From contig JAKCVP010000343.1 of the NCBI GenBank assembly GCA_023512835.1, positions 372,001-436,000 of the forward strand: DNA of 64,000 nucleotides, given 5' to 3'. The notes under the pieces are model-generated. The model made no database searches, was not told the origin of the DNA, and saw only the letters and a list, made by a program, of their open reading frames with translations. Source of the stretch: Taxillus chinensis (lineage: Eukaryota; Streptophyta; Magnoliopsida; Santalales; Loranthaceae). Shown piece by piece: positions 11,289 through 22,447 of the stretch (position 1 is the first letter of the stretch; each line of letters begins with the position of its first letter). Both the position numbers and the translations under genes were made by a program.

Positions 11289-12141
11289 ATGACGTCTCGC
11301 TTGTACAAATATGCAGTACCAGAAGGCTTTCCATCCATGTCGGTACCCGTCGTCGAGGGGACGAGGTACGCCAGAGGCGACGTCGTGATCGACCTGGCCG
11401 AGGAGAAGGACTTGTATCGCTTTGTACACATCCCTTCTTCAGGCTTCTTGTGGAGTACAGTAATCGCTGATTCAACCCCAGGCTGAGCTTGTTATCACAT
11501 GTTTCCCGGATTCATGGTGGTCACGACATCAGCCGCATGAGCTGCGCCCCTCCCATGAAGAGCGCATCAGACGGTTGGCGGTTCGCGCAAGAGCCTTCCT
11601 TGCTCATCCCAGTCTGCGCCTGTACAAAGCTACGGTCGTGAGCACAGGCGAGATTGCAGGCGTGGCTGGTTGGCACGTTCCTCGCATTGGCGCAACGACT
11701 CATGCCATCCCTACCATCACGGACGTACCCGTCAGCTTTGTGCCGGGTCAATTCAGCAAGAGATTCCAGGATGGTGTGCCCCTGCCCCCACACTTGAAGC
11801 CTACGCCTGAAGAGTACGAGACTGCGTGGGCTGGGACGCTCATTGATAGTTGGGAGGGCGAGTTCGGCGGCTATGACGCCGATCGCGTCAAGTTCATGGG
11901 TGACAAGCCTCACTGGTATCTTGCGCCTTTTGCTGTTGACGCAAAGTATCGCGGTCGGGGCATTGGCAGCCTGCTGCTTGAAGCGCCGTTCATAGAGCAC
12001 ACTGACTTGCCAGTGTACCTGGAGGCACTGCCTAATGCTCGGCCGGTCTACTATCGTTACGGGTTCAAGCCCATCGCAGGTGCGAAGTGGGCCGGACTGT
12101 GCCGTAATCCGCCTGCGGACTTGGAAGTCGAAGAGCCTTGA
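11289..12141 (+). CDS. GNAT-family N-acetyltransferase
   Basis: Predicted acetyl-CoA-dependent N-acetyltransferase, 264 aa. Exons are 11289-11423 and 11482-12141. The 58-bp intron (GTACAC...CCCCAG) joins EEKDLYRF to AELVITCFPD, restoring the usual GNAT N-terminal strand-helix and the helix containing RIRRLAVRARAFL. The acetyl-CoA pyrophosphate loop is seen as KYRGRGIGSLLL (Q/R-x-x-G-x-G/A), preceded by WYLAPFAVDAKY. A VYLEALPNARPVYYRYGF strand-helix closes the fold. Many fungal paralogues of this type exist and the substrate cannot be told from sequence. Confidence 0.83.
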
Positions 12142-12419
12142 GGTGGAGCAATAGGTTGTTCTTGAAGCAGAGACGGATCCAAACTGATATCAAGGCAGCG
12201 TTGCATAAATATAGTCACCTTACTCGATCTGTAGATGAGCAAATGTAGGGCAACTTTTTCGGATTTATTCTTCCACTTAATGACACATCGCAGATGCAAA
12301 CCCTCAACCAACGGACCTCTGGGTGCAGCACTTTCGCTGTCGCCTGAGACCGAATCAAATCGACAGGAATCCGGTCAAGTGATGCAAAGAAATCAGTATC
12401 TCATGCCTCCGATCTCCAC

Positions 12420-13187
12420 ATGCCCGACCACATAATGCTCCCAACCCCAGACACGGACCATCTAAGTTTTGCCAACATCTACGAACCAAGCGAGGACTCC
12501 TACCTCTTCCTCGACACGCTTTCCTCCCAAACAGAGACCACGTACCTAGCTTCTCACTTCCCGAGTGCTGACCCATCACCACTAGTCCTAGAAATTGGTC
12601 CAGGATCCGGTGTCATCCTTGCTTTCCTCGCCGTGAATGCGACCATCATCTTTGGCCGTCCGGATGTCTTGACACTGGGCGTAGACGTCAACCTCTTCGC
12701 CTGTCGAGGCACCAGGGAGACAGTAGCGCGGGGCCTAGATCAGGTCTCGCCGACGGATCAGAAAGCAATCTACCTCTCTAGCATCGCGGGCTCTCTCAGC
12801 TCCGCATTGAGGCAAGGGAGTGTTGATGTTTTGCTTTTCAACCCGCCCTACGTGCCCTCTGAGTCTGTCCCGCCAACAGACACCGTTGCTGGAGCGAGCA
12901 CATTTGAGCGAGACAATGCTATGCTGGCGCTAGCGACTGACGGCGGGGTAGATGGGATGGAGATCACGAATCGGCTATTGGAAGAGATACCGCATGTGTT
13001 GAGTTCAAGAGGTCTAGCCTATGTGCTCTTGTGTGCACAGAACAAGCCTGCGCGGGTTGTTGAGCGGATACGCGAGTGGAAAGGGCGTGGATTAGGCACA
13101 TGGGAGGTAGATGTAGTAGGAAATAGTGGGAAAACAGGTGGGTGGGAGAAGCTTGTAATTATCAGGATTGCAAGGAGCAGCAAGTGA
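12420..13187 (+). CDS. mtq2: eRF1 methyltransferase catalytic subunit Mtq2 (HemK-like)
   Basis: S-adenosylmethionine-dependent glutamine N5-methyltransferase that, with Trm112, methylates the GGQ motif of translation release factor eRF1. It is intronless, 255 aa, near the usual length for Mtq2 (about 220). Motif I is VLEIGPGSGVI (about residues 57-67) and the catalytic NPPY motif is at about residues 141-144. The start YEPSEDSYLFLD is the family hallmark (V/IYEPAEDTFLLLD). A second in-frame Met six codons in could also be used. The coding strand changes from C-rich to G-rich along the gene. Confidence 0.9.
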   Translation: MPDHIMLPTPDTDHLSFANIYEPSEDSYLFLDTLSSQTETTYLASHFPSADPSPLVLEIGPGSGVILAFLAVNATIIFGRPDVLTLGVDVNLFACRGTRETVARGLDQVSPTDQKAIYLSSIAGSLSSALRQGSVDVLLFNPPYVPSESVPPTDTVAGASTFERDNAMLALATDGGVDGMEITNRLLEEIPHVLSSRGLAYVLLCAQNKPARVVERIREWKGRGLGTWEVDVVGNSGKTGGWEKLVIIRIARSSK

Positions 13188-13544
13188 TATTCGCGACTCC
13201 GGCTGGCTGCAGATGACTGCAGCAAGGGACGCTGGGTCAAATCTCAAACAGTGTGCGCCTAGAGTGAGATGTAGAACTTTCCCAGTCCAGTAAAAGGGTA
13301 CAAAATAGCGACCCTATAACAGCAACAATCCAACCAATTCGCCGTGCGCCGTGCGCCGTGCCGTACTGAACAAGGTCGATCGTGTTCACGAAGCCAGGTC
13401 GTCTGCGCCGATGCCTGCACGTCGTATGAAGACATTCGCTCGTAGTGCATTCGACAGAAAGCGTCGTGTTATGCCTTGATGCGTGTCGCTTTGACTTTTG
13501 TTACACCGCCATGCATTCATTTTTTGCGTGTTGAAAAACAATCT
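13188..13544. other. Intergenic stretch, convergent 3' ends
   Basis: About 360 bp between the convergent mtq2 and smd1 stops. It contains a short GCGCCGTGC direct repeat near 13340-13362 and otherwise nothing recognisable. Confidence 0.45.
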
Positions 13545-14129
13545 TTAAAAGCCACGACCACCGCGACCACGTCCGCGACCTCTTCCACGTCCACCACCGC
13601 GACCGCCTCGACCACCGCGCCCGCGCACAGCCTCTACTTCCTTCTTGGCTCGGTTCTTGGGCTTTGGCGTGTCATCTACCAGCATAGTATCCAGTGGTAA
13701 CGCGTCGGGTAGGATAATGTAACGAAGTGTGTTGCCACGAATGTTCATAGTGTCAATGCTACGCGCATCGGTTGTCTTGTCACCGGACTTGCCAACGCGC
13801 TTCGAGATGAGTTTGCATTGGCGCAATGAGGTGTTCATCTGCGGAGAGACATTTGCCACTGTCCCGGACACTGTGTCGCCATTCTTCAATTCGATCGTGA
13901 CCGACTCGTTGACGAGTTTCATGAGAAACCTATATTACGATTGTTAATTGGAAGTCCTCGTGAATTCAGAGTAGGACGGCATGATGGGCCCATGGGCTAG
14001 AGGACGGGATATGAACAAAAATACCGAAAGTATGGAGATGGCTTTGTAGCTGTGCCATTGTGTACTTGGCAAAGGTATGGGAAATCGCTGTGGATTATCC
14101 AGAGACTGCACTCACCTAACGAGCTTCAT
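13545..14129 (-). CDS. smd1: Small nuclear ribonucleoprotein SmD1
   Basis: Core Sm protein of the spliceosomal U1, U2, U4 and U5 snRNPs, forming part of the heptameric ring on snRNA. Exon 1 is only 14 nt (14116-14129, codons for MKLV plus two bases) and exon 2 is 13545-13929; the intron of 186 bp (GTGAGT...ATAG) interrupts an Arg codon. Splicing gives [22 protein letters not shown], matching the conserved SmD1 start; using the second ATG at 13922 would lose the N-terminal helix. Sm motif 1 and the [11 protein letters not shown] motif 2 are present, and the tail is the RG-rich repeat methylated in other species. 132 aa, as expected (human 119). Confidence 0.95.
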
Positions 14130-14774
14130 GATTCGGGAGTCTGGTCGCGCTGTGGAATTACGACAAGGGACGATGCGACCTGCTAGGCTGCTGAGGTATG
14201 CGGAAGTAGAATTCGAGGTACGTGGAGGCGAAGCTGTCTTTATTAGCTAAGTTTATGTGGTGTTTTGTCTGTCGCAAGGTTGCTGTGAAGCTTCGCAAGG
14301 TGATGATGCTCAAAGGTTCAAAGCCAGGACATGGATGATCACGTGCGAGGCTTGGCGCGTAATTGGACCCCTCGGTCTATCTTGTCTGATGACTCTGGAC
14401 TACCTCCATTCATAGCAACCTTTGCAGATGCCGATGCGATTGATGCAGCGAGTCTCGTGTACCTGAACCATCTGACTGAATGCGTACATGCCAATTCTCA
14501 AGCCTCTTCCAGCTTCCGAGAATTACCATATGTGCGCAGTCTCAGAGGCGTAGCTCGAGGTAGCCCGGCTAAAGCAGGTCATATAGCGGGAGATGTTCCT
14601 GGGACGCGTTCGCACTTCTTAGACACTGTCATACCGTGTCGATTAAAGTAAGAAGGAGACTCAAGCGATGCACTGAACCAAAAATAAGTCTTTGCACGGC
14701 GTCTAGCGCCGCAAATTGCTTAAGAGTATCTGTACGCATCAAATTGGGTATCACATGTAGCGCGAATGAGTGCT
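14130..14774. other. smd1 upstream / pkr1 downstream region
   Basis: About 645 bp containing the smd1 promoter and the pkr1 3' UTR. An open frame of 106 codons (14331-14651, +) has no motif and is antisense to the expected transcripts, so I do not call it. Confidence 0.45.
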
Positions 14775-15287
14775 CTATTTCTCTTCTTCACCAACTTTCT
14801 CCCACTCGCTGTCCGTGCTCAGGTCGCCGGTGCTGTCTGCAAGACTTCTCCGCTTCCGTGGACCGTCGTCTACTGTCAATCTAGCACCAGTAGACTCTCC
14901 AGCAATCCCCTTCCCCTCCAGGCTGCTCGCTCTCAGTCCTGCTGCTGTGCTTTGCTCCCCTGCGTCCTCAGTCTCTGTATCCTCGTCTTCTACAAAGTCA
15001 TCTGCCTTGTCATTCGGGTCGGCGCCAGCGATCCTCTTCTCTCGCTCTTTCTGCGCTTCTTGCTCTGCGTGTGCAGCTCTCACTTCGGCAGCGAACCAGT
15101 TGATGGACCACCACAGACCAGCAGAGATAAGAGACAAGGCGAGGAAATGCAGGCTGTATGTCGCGATGAGCAGCGCGAGTAAGAGTAGCTGTAACAGAGC
15201 AAAGGTCGCGTTGGTAGCTACGATCAGGGTTGGGGTTGGACCGGCGGTGAAGACCGAAGTCCAGAGATCCTCCATGAAGTTCGACAT
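14775..15287 (-). CDS. pkr1: V-ATPase assembly factor Pkr1
   Basis: ER membrane protein that helps assemble the V0 sector of the vacuolar proton ATPase. Intronless, 170 aa. The N-terminal domain is diagnostic: SNFMEDLWTSVFTAGPTPTL, followed by two adjacent membrane helices (about residues 22-48 and 50-68) ending in GLWWSINWFAAE. The C-terminal half is acidic and disordered (DFVEDEDTETED...), as in other fungal members. The ATG at 15287 was chosen because the family homology starts directly there, although the frame is open further upstream. Confidence 0.92.
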   Translation of the reverse strand: MSNFMEDLWTSVFTAGPTPTLIVATNATFALLQLLLLALLIATYSLHFLALSLISAGLWWSINWFAAEVRAAHAEQEAQKEREKRIAGADPNDKADDFVEDEDTETEDAGEQSTAAGLRASSLEGKGIAGESTGARLTVDDGPRKRRSLADSTGDLSTDSEWEKVGEEEK

Positions 15288-16647
15288 GATGCGGGTCAAG
15301 CTATTTACGACCTGTGCAGCGGCTGATAGGCGTGAATAGGCGCAGTTGACTCTGATATCGCGGGCGTGTAGTCTAACGTATGGATAGGGTATCAACGTAG
15401 TCGCACTCGAGCACAGGGGAAAGCGAGCGGAGTCTCTGTTGATAGTCTTGTACAGCGGGAAGGGAAGGTCTGGAGGTATGCTCGGGTGGGCGAGAATGCT
15501 GGAGACGTGAGAAGAGCGGTCGGCAATCTGGGAAAGATGTTTGTTATGAGGCGGTGGATGCGTCAGAGGAGGGGCAGAGCACCTCACGCGCGTGCCTGGC
15601 GTGCCTGGGCAGACTTTCACGTCGTTGTCGCCGTGTGTACGCTCGACAACCGCTTCCGTGACTGTGCCAGAAACAGATCTCGATTCTCGCAGCGTCAGCA
15701 GTATTGTCCCCTACAGATGATCAGTAGCGTGTGCCGGAGAGACATGAGCATCCCTCGCACGAGCGACGCTTGTATGCGCACGAGGCTCGGCTGAGGTTTC
15801 TGCGATCACCTGCCATGGCCTCTATTTGCGGAGGAGCAGCGTGACAGCAGCATCCATGCATTCACGGTGAGGAAAGCCTAGGTCAGGCTCCAGCGACAAA
15901 GTCTGCGATGAGCATGACGAAGACGAAACGCTACGGTGCCACTACTACAACCTGTCTTGTTGAGTTGGCACGCGCCATCAATCATGACAGACATGCCACA
16001 GCATCTCCGCTACCGGCATCCATACCGACAATTGGAAAGAGCTTGCGCGATCACCAACTTTTTGAGATTCCCAGCCTCTTGTTCCCGTGTCAGCCGCTGT
16101 ACGACATGGTTGTTCCCTCGAAACAGATCCGTGAGTGGGTAAAGTGCAATCCTCGTAACATCAGCCTACAGACAAGGAATCGCTACATGTCCGATGACTG
16201 TAGGGGTTCAACGCTACTCCAACAGGTAACCAACCAAAAGCTATTACAGAGATACGCATTCCCGCAAAAGGATCTGCGATGATTCTTGTCCAGTTACAAC
16301 AAATTGCGCGACGTGGGTCTTGCAGCAGCCGCGGAAGGCGGCTGAAGGTTGCTCAACGACACTTTGATTCGAGATCGTGTACGAAGTACAAGTTCTCTCT
16401 GAAAAAGCATGGGTCCTGACAGGCGCCACCGGGTATCTTTCGCTCGATCTGGCCAACCCGAGCTGGACTGACGAACGCCAGTGTCGTGGCTGTCGACGAG
16501 ATCCCGGTGAGTCCCGGAGGACATTAAGGATGTGTATCATACACACGCTGGATATACATCTCAGGAGATTGCTTCAGGTGTAAAGTCTCCTCCCAGCAAA
16601 TAAGGCGAGATCGTGCTCTGCTTCCCCTTCGAACGACTTGACCCACG
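15288..16647. other. Intergenic stretch, no convincing gene
   Basis: About 1.36 kb upstream of pkr1 and upstream of the secreted orphan gene, so it should include two divergent promoters. Open frames of 100-125 codons (for example 15908-16282, +) show no motif, signal peptide or splice-supported extension. Confidence 0.45.
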
Positions 16648-17418
16648 ATGCAGCTCGAGCTCGCAGGAACCTTTTTGCTCATTTTTTACTTGATTCTGCC
16701 GTGTTGCGCACAGGAGATCTATAATTCGAGCGGAGATCCCCAAGTCAGTGACCTTATCAAGGTCAAGAGTTGGTATGACCCAGACTTCAACAAGGAATGC
16801 CGCAGAAAATGGTTACAAGGGGTGAGATATCGGGCATCTGACTACGCATGGTCAAGAAAATGCGATGGACTGTACAACTATGAACAAAGTTGCTGGTACA
16901 GGACGGAAAATGAGCATTTCATTCGACAACAGTCGTTTAGGGTCACAGGATTCATCTGCCCAGACGACAGATATTGCATAAGAGTGGCAGCGGACGACCT
17001 CGAATTCAGGATTCCAGACGCGGTTGAGAAACCAGACCGCAAGACGACTATCAGGTGTGCAGAGCCCGATCTGGAGCAGACGGGGGTAATACCGGCGATG
17101 ACAAAGTCCCCCTGGGTAGGACGAAAGGTCAGGGCACCGCGAAGAGCACGTCGAGCCATTGTCAAGATGGGGCTCAGCGGTGACACGGCAGACACCGATT
17201 TTACATTCTCCGTGTTCCATAGCAGCAACGGGACGACGCAAGCGCTAGCTGGCTCGCTGGCGGTCAAGGGCGACGACGATGCCGGCTCGTGGCATAGCTA
17301 CGAGCTACCTGCATGGCCCATGCCGGAGGTGGGTGACTCTGTCTTTCAGACCGAGTTGTCGTTTGCTAGCGTTCACAAGAACACGCTCCTTGTGCGGTCG
17401 GAGTTCTCGTTCCTCTGA
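16648..17418 (+). CDS. Secreted cysteine-containing protein of unknown function
   Basis: Not recognised. An intronless frame of 256 aa with a clear signal peptide: a hydrophobic core LAGTFLLIFYLILP followed by a cleavage-like CAQ|EI at about residues 22-23. The mature part has six cysteines (contexts ECRR, RKCDG, QSCWY, FICPD, RYCIR, IRCAE), all in its first half, which could form three disulfides. One basic patch (GRKVRAPRRARRA) follows at about residues 160-175, and the C-terminal third looks like a beta-rich fold. No enzyme motif is visible. It could be a host-interaction or cell-wall protein; this is a guess from the architecture alone. Confidence 0.65.
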   Translation: MQLELAGTFLLIFYLILPCCAQEIYNSSGDPQVSDLIKVKSWYDPDFNKECRRKWLQGVRYRASDYAWSRKCDGLYNYEQSCWYRTENEHFIRQQSFRVTGFICPDDRYCIRVAADDLEFRIPDAVEKPDRKTTIRCAEPDLEQTGVIPAMTKSPWVGRKVRAPRRARRAIVKMGLSGDTADTDFTFSVFHSSNGTTQALAGSLAVKGDDDAGSWHSYELPAWPMPEVGDSVFQTELSFASVHKNTLLVRSEFSFL

Positions 17419-18038
17419 ATTCGGCTGCTGCTTTGGACTGCGAGGCGTGGTGTCGGAGATGGCCAGTGACCAAGGTTCGATGCACTTCCGCATCTGGGAA
17501 TCTCACCCTAGCGCCGCATTGCTTGTATCGCCAGTGCGACAGGTGCCCCGTGGGGTTGGCCGAGTTGTAGCGCAGTCAGACGAGTCGCAAGTGCCTCGAG
17601 GGTCACTTGGCCGCAGCTACGATTGGTGCCCGCATCATCAAAGTGCCGCGTGGTGAGTAAGGCGCATCGTTTCTCCGCAGACAAGCGCGCTACTGTTTGT
17701 ACACTCAGCTAGGAGCCCCAATCGGAGGCGGCTGGGGCTGGCGAGACACCGGTGGAGCTAATCACGGCACAACCATCCCCCACACTTGCGCCAAATCGTC
17801 ACATCCGGGCCGGCAGGGCGCTAGCGATCGGCATTCGAGAAGATGCGAAGACCACTCTGACGGCGCAATGTACATCCTGTCCTCAGGGTAGCATTTCTTC
17901 AAAAACCCTGCGTGATGCCCTCTGCTTCTTCTGCTGCTTTCCCGCTGCCACGCAGCCCTAGCGACCGAGACCTTGCGCCTCTCGAACCCAAACGCCTTCG
18001 CTGTGCTGCCCAGTCGTCCAGCTCCACGCCCAGCATCA
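17419..18038. other. Intergenic stretch, promoter of the sugar transporter
   Basis: About 620 bp between two genes on the same strand. It should hold a 3' UTR and the transporter promoter. Nothing else is recognised. Confidence 0.45.
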
Positions 18039-19861
18039 ATGGCTCCCACAAGTGACTACAGCAGGAGTCGTGAAAAGGTCGCCTCCATAGAGAAACATGT
18101 CGAGGATCTCAATGACGGCGCAATCCATCATGACAGAGCCGTCTGGGAGACGCGCGAAACCTATGGACCTCCAGGTAAGTCCTGTCAGACTTGGTCACGC
18201 GACATCAAACTGACTCTGCATCCGCAGGTATGCGAGGCATCTTCACCTCGCCCTATGTCTTTGCATGCGCAACCTTCTCGGCCATTGGCGGTCTCCTTTT
18301 CGGCATCGATCAAGGTCTCGTTTCTGTCATTCTGGTCATGCCTCAATTCATTGACCGCATTGGCCGAATAGGAGCCCAAGACCCCAGCTCCGGCTTCTGG
18401 AAGGGCCTGCTGACGGCCATGATTGAGCTTGGTGCCGTCATAGGTGCATTGAATCAGAGCTGGATTGCAGACAAGTATTCTCGAAAGCACTCCATGTTCT
18501 TTGCTGTCATCATCTTCATCATCGGCGGCGCTCTGCAGACGGCAGCGGTCGACTACGCCATGTTGATTGTCGCGCGCTTCATCGGTGGCCTGGGCATCGG
18601 AATGTGAGTACTGCACTTTAGCCTTTCAATCTTCTTCAGATCGGGCACTGTACGTGTGAATACTGACGTGCGAGTCAGGTTGTCGATGGTTGTCCCCTTG
18701 TACATTTCCGAGATCTCTCCTCCAGAGATCAGGGGTACCCTGCTCGTTCTGGAAGAGCTCTCGATTGTGACGGGCATCGTCATCGCCTACTGGATCACAT
18801 ATGGCACCCGCTACATGGCTGGCGAATGGGCTTGGCGACTCCCCTTTCTCCTTCAGATTGTCCCGGCGCTTGTTCTGGGGGGCGGCATCTTCTTCTTCCC
18901 GTTCAGTCCACGGTGGTTGATGACACAAGGACGCTCCGAGGAGGCTTTGGAGAGTCTTGTCCGCCTGCGTCGACTGCCCAGAGACGACAAGCGCGTTCAG
19001 CTTGAATGGTTCGATATCAAGGTGGAGACAAAGCTTCAGGAAGAAATCTTGCATGAGAAGCATCCCTCCATCTTCCAAGGTGCCATGACCAAAGCGAAAG
19101 CACTCAAGCTCGAGCTTGTGCAGTGGGTAGATTTGTTCCGAAGAGGCTGCAGGAACCGTACACACGTGGCATGCGGAGTCATGGTGTTCCAGCAATTTGT
19201 TGGTATCAACGCACTGATTTATTATTCGCCAACGCTGTTTGAGAGTATGGGCCAGGACTACGATATGCAGTTGCTGCTGTCTGGCATACTCAACGTCACT
19301 CAGCTGGTCGGCGTCATCTCGTCGCTGTGGACAATGGACCGGGTGGGCCGCAAGCCGCTGCTGCTTTGGGGCGCAGCCAGCATGTTTATTGCACATTTTG
19401 TCATTGCGGTGCTCGTCGGGCTGTATTCGGACGACTGGCTTTCGCATCGCACTGCGGGCTGGGTCAGTGTGGGGTTTCTCTTTGCGTACATGTTGGCATT
19501 TGGAGCGACATGGGGACCGGTGCCCTGGGCGTATCCTGCAGAAGTCTACCCATCGTCGCTACGGGCAAAGGGTGTGGCGATGAGCACAGCAACTACTTGG
19601 TTCACCAACTTCATCATAGGCCTCATCACGCCGCCGCTGCTGGACACCAACAAGCACTTTGGGGCATACGTCTTCTTCGCCTTTTGGTGCCTTGTTGCTG
19701 TGGTATGGACATGGGTGTTCATCAAGGAGACCAAGGGAAGAACACTAGAGCAGATGGACCATGTGTTTGGCGACAACACTGGCGAGGTAGAGGCAGCGAA
19801 GCGGCACAGGATAGAGAGCGAATTCAGCGGCGAGACGCTCGCGACTGGAGTGGAAATCTAA
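18039..19861 (+). CDS. MFS sugar transporter (PF00083-type)
   Basis: Plasma-membrane proton-linked sugar transporter of the major facilitator superfamily, 564 aa with twelve predicted helices. Exons are 18039-18174, 18228-18603 and 18679-19861, with introns of 53 and 75 bp; all joins are in frame. Family motifs are GGLLFGIDQGLVS in helix 1, DKYSRKHS between helices 2 and 3, [36 protein letters not shown] after helix 6, QQFVGINALIYYSPTLF in helix 7, DRVGRKPLL, GPVPWAYPAEVYPSSLRAKG in helix 10 and the KETKGRTLEQMD end signature. The cytosolic N-terminus is about 55 residues. The substrate (hexose, disaccharide or another sugar) cannot be read from the sequence. Confidence 0.93.
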
Positions 19862-20482
19862 CGCAGATGCTTGAGCAGCGCGGGAAAGACGGGAGGATGC
19901 GGCAAGTCTTGATACGCTTCAGCACCTCCGGTTGCGCGTGCGTAGGCACGGTGGGTACTTGGTAGGCACAGGCATACCTAGGCAGGCAGCAAGGAATGAA
20001 GTCGGCCGAAGCTCCACCTACTGTCCTTGGCATGGCTTCACGTGCTTCAGTACCTACCTAGTGCCGCCCGCTTGCTTTCCACTTTGCTACCTAGCAACTA
20101 CTACTTACCTTAGCATGCAGGTGCTTAGGTGCTCCACCAGCTGCAGGGACCCGACGCCATGAGCAGCCACCTTCTATGGGCTGTCTTGTAGGTACCTGCC
20201 CTGCGCGGAGGTAAAAACGGTGCCTGCCCAACCTCCACGTCACCCGTATTCACCGCCAGCAGATCGGCTGGAGAGCGATCTACAAACACGCGACTCCAAG
20301 GCCCCTTCAGCCTCCTCTCCCAAGCCGTGTCATCAATGACGTGCCTGCTTTATGCTCCCCCCCTTATCGCAGCATTCACCCACTACACCACCTCCCACGC
20401 GCAGTAACCACTTCTTTGTCCTGTCCAAGGATACTCATTGACAGTTCGATCTTCATGTCACCCTGCTGATCCTACTGCCACC
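19862..20482. promoter_or_regulatory. Intergenic stretch rich in TACCTA/TAGGTA words
   Basis: About 620 bp upstream of the hydrolase gene. Words of the type ACCTAG, TACCTAC and AGGTACCT recur around 19970-19985, 20050-20110 and 20189-20200. Such words also occur at other intergenic sites in this window. No gene is seen. Confidence 0.4.
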
Positions 20483-21992
20483 ATGGCTCGCAGTCCTCCC
20501 AAACGTCTTGTCAAGGACACTCCTCCCTCTCCACTCGTCCGCGCCGCTTGGAGAGGTGTTGGCATCGCCTATGGCCTAATCTCCCTAGGTTTCCTGGGGT
20601 TTTGGGCCGTGTGGGATGGCTACATCTTTAGAAGACCAGGCGCCGCGTATTGGAAACAGGTCGAAGCTGGTATGTCTTGTCTCGATCCTGTGCAAATGCT
20701 AGCCTAACCTCCTCCCAGCACGCGAGGCGCACTGGAATCTCTCCAGCCGTCCCTTTCCCTCCTTTACACACAACTTCTACACCCTGCCATCTTCGCGCCA
20801 GATCCACTACCTTGCAAATGGCTCCTCGGCTAGCCAACCTCACAAGACCCTCATCATCTTTCTACATGGCTGGCCCGACTCGTCGCTCATGTGGCGCCAA
20901 GTCCTTCAGTCCCTCCCGTCATCCATAACAACCTCTGCGAAACTCATTGCGCCTGATCTCCCAGGCTTTGGCGGATCTGATACGGCGCACCCCTCTTTTG
21001 GTCCAGAGGGTCTCCTTTCACCTCTGGCCTACTTCATCCTCGCCATGCGAGAGCAACATCTAGACGACTCCGACCCCTCAGCAAAGGTCATCCTCGTCGC
21101 CCACGACTGGGGTGCCGCTCTTGCCTATCGCCTGGCAGCCGAAGCTCCCCAGTTGGCCGATCGCTTCATCATTATAAATGGCGCCATCGGCCACCAAATC
21201 CAGTCTAATTTTGCGCACCGCGGCGCGACGGCCTCAAAGCTCTTCAAGCAATGGCTTGCCGCGCCATCTCGCATCGGTCTGTTATCCTCCGCCTTTGCAA
21301 CTATCCGTCCCGTGCTCCGCCAGATCAAGAGCTCCACATACATTGCAGTCTACAATCTACCGGCGCCACTCCCTGGCTTTTTCGGCTGGCTAGGCAGCAC
21401 CTGGTTCCTGCGCTGGGCCTGCTCGCTAGCCGTCGGCAGCCAGTTCTGCGTGACTTCTGCCGCGGCAGTAGGCCATGTAGCCTCGGCCATTGGACCGCCC
21501 GCCAAGTCCCTAAGCACCTTTACCGCAGACGAGAAAAGCTACGGCGCAGACGTGCGTCGTCGCATCAAGGCGGGCCGCTTCTTCGAGAGTATTCGCATCT
21601 ACCGCGAGGGAATTCTTAACAAGGCATGGGAGAAGGACCTGGAGCTCATCGCAAGCCTCCATGCACTCGACACGAACAGCAGCCGTAGCTCTGGCGCAGG
21701 ACTCCTCGAAGACGGACCGCCCGGCGCACTGCGCGCCCCGACGACCGTCATATGGGGCTGTAATGACCCTGCGCTTCAGCGGGAGATTTGCGTCGAGGGC
21801 ATGGCGGACTATGCGCTTGTCCGGGGCAGTCAGGTTGTAGACGTGCGCGATGTCGCGCATTGGGTGCCCAGTGATGGACGTGGCCCCGGGGTCATCGCTA
21901 GTGTCGTGCAGTGGAGTGTAGAGGGCGAGCGCGAGGAATTGGCGGATCGACTTGTCGGGGAGAAGAATGTGCTTGTGAAGAAGTTGCGGTAG
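20483..21992 (+). CDS. Alpha/beta hydrolase, epoxide-hydrolase-like, membrane-anchored
   Basis: Predicted hydrolase of 486 aa with one N-terminal membrane helix (about residues 27-48). Exons are 20483-20669 and 20719-21992; the 49-bp intron (GTATGT...CCCAG) joins KQVEA to REAHWN. The ATG at 20483 sits in a strong context (GCCACCATGG). Fold motifs are LHGWPDS (oxyanion hole HGWP), LPGFGGSD, and the nucleophile elbow VAHDWGA with an Asp nucleophile, which points to the epoxide hydrolase or dehalogenase branch rather than a Ser esterase. VIWGCNDP carries the likely acid residue and VAHWVPSDG the catalytic His. Substrate unknown. The first half of the coding strand is strongly C-rich and the end is strongly G-rich. 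Confidence 0.85.
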
Positions 21993-22447
21993 GGAAAGCG
22001 TAGGTTGCTACATTCCATTCGCTTTTCCCCCCTCTTCTTGGCACATGCATCTTTTATAAGCATAGCAGGTGCATCATTGGGATTGACTTGTTGAAAGATG
22101 GAGAGAAGGAAAGAGACGGTTACGACGCAAAGGGCTCTTGGGATTCCAGATTTGGCATGAGATACCCCCCTCTTCCCTTTACCCTTTACCCTTTTCCCCC
22201 CATACTCCCATGTTGAATACCTAGGTATGAATGTATTACCGTTTCCAATTTTATAGTTGAATAGGTAGCTGATGGGCGTATGCATGATGCATATTCTTGT
22301 CATTGCGTCGTCTTGCATGGAAGATTTTTTCAAACCTGGAGTAGAGCAGGACTGAATTTTCTCAAGTCAAGACTAATTAATTATGACCTTGACTCATACA
22401 CCATGAGGAATACATGGAGAAAAAATTGAATGTACGAATGAAGGAAG

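Noticed and set aside
12142..12419. Extra exon for mtq2 or the acetyltransferase
   Set aside because: Both genes are complete without it and no splice sites give a longer conserved product.
13930..14115. Possible snoRNA in the smd1 intron
   Set aside because: A CTGA box occurs but no C box (RTGATGA) in the right strand and spacing.
14331..14651. 106-codon open frame on plus strand
   Set aside because: No motif, no signal peptide and located in the smd1 promoter area on the opposite strand.
15908..16282. 124-codon open frame on plus strand
   Set aside because: No recognisable domain and no splice-supported extension; may be chance.
18039..21992. Secondary-metabolite or catabolic cluster (transporter plus hydrolase plus secreted protein)
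   Set aside because: No core biosynthetic enzyme or regulator is nearby, orientation and spacing are ordinary, and the neighbours are housekeeping genes.
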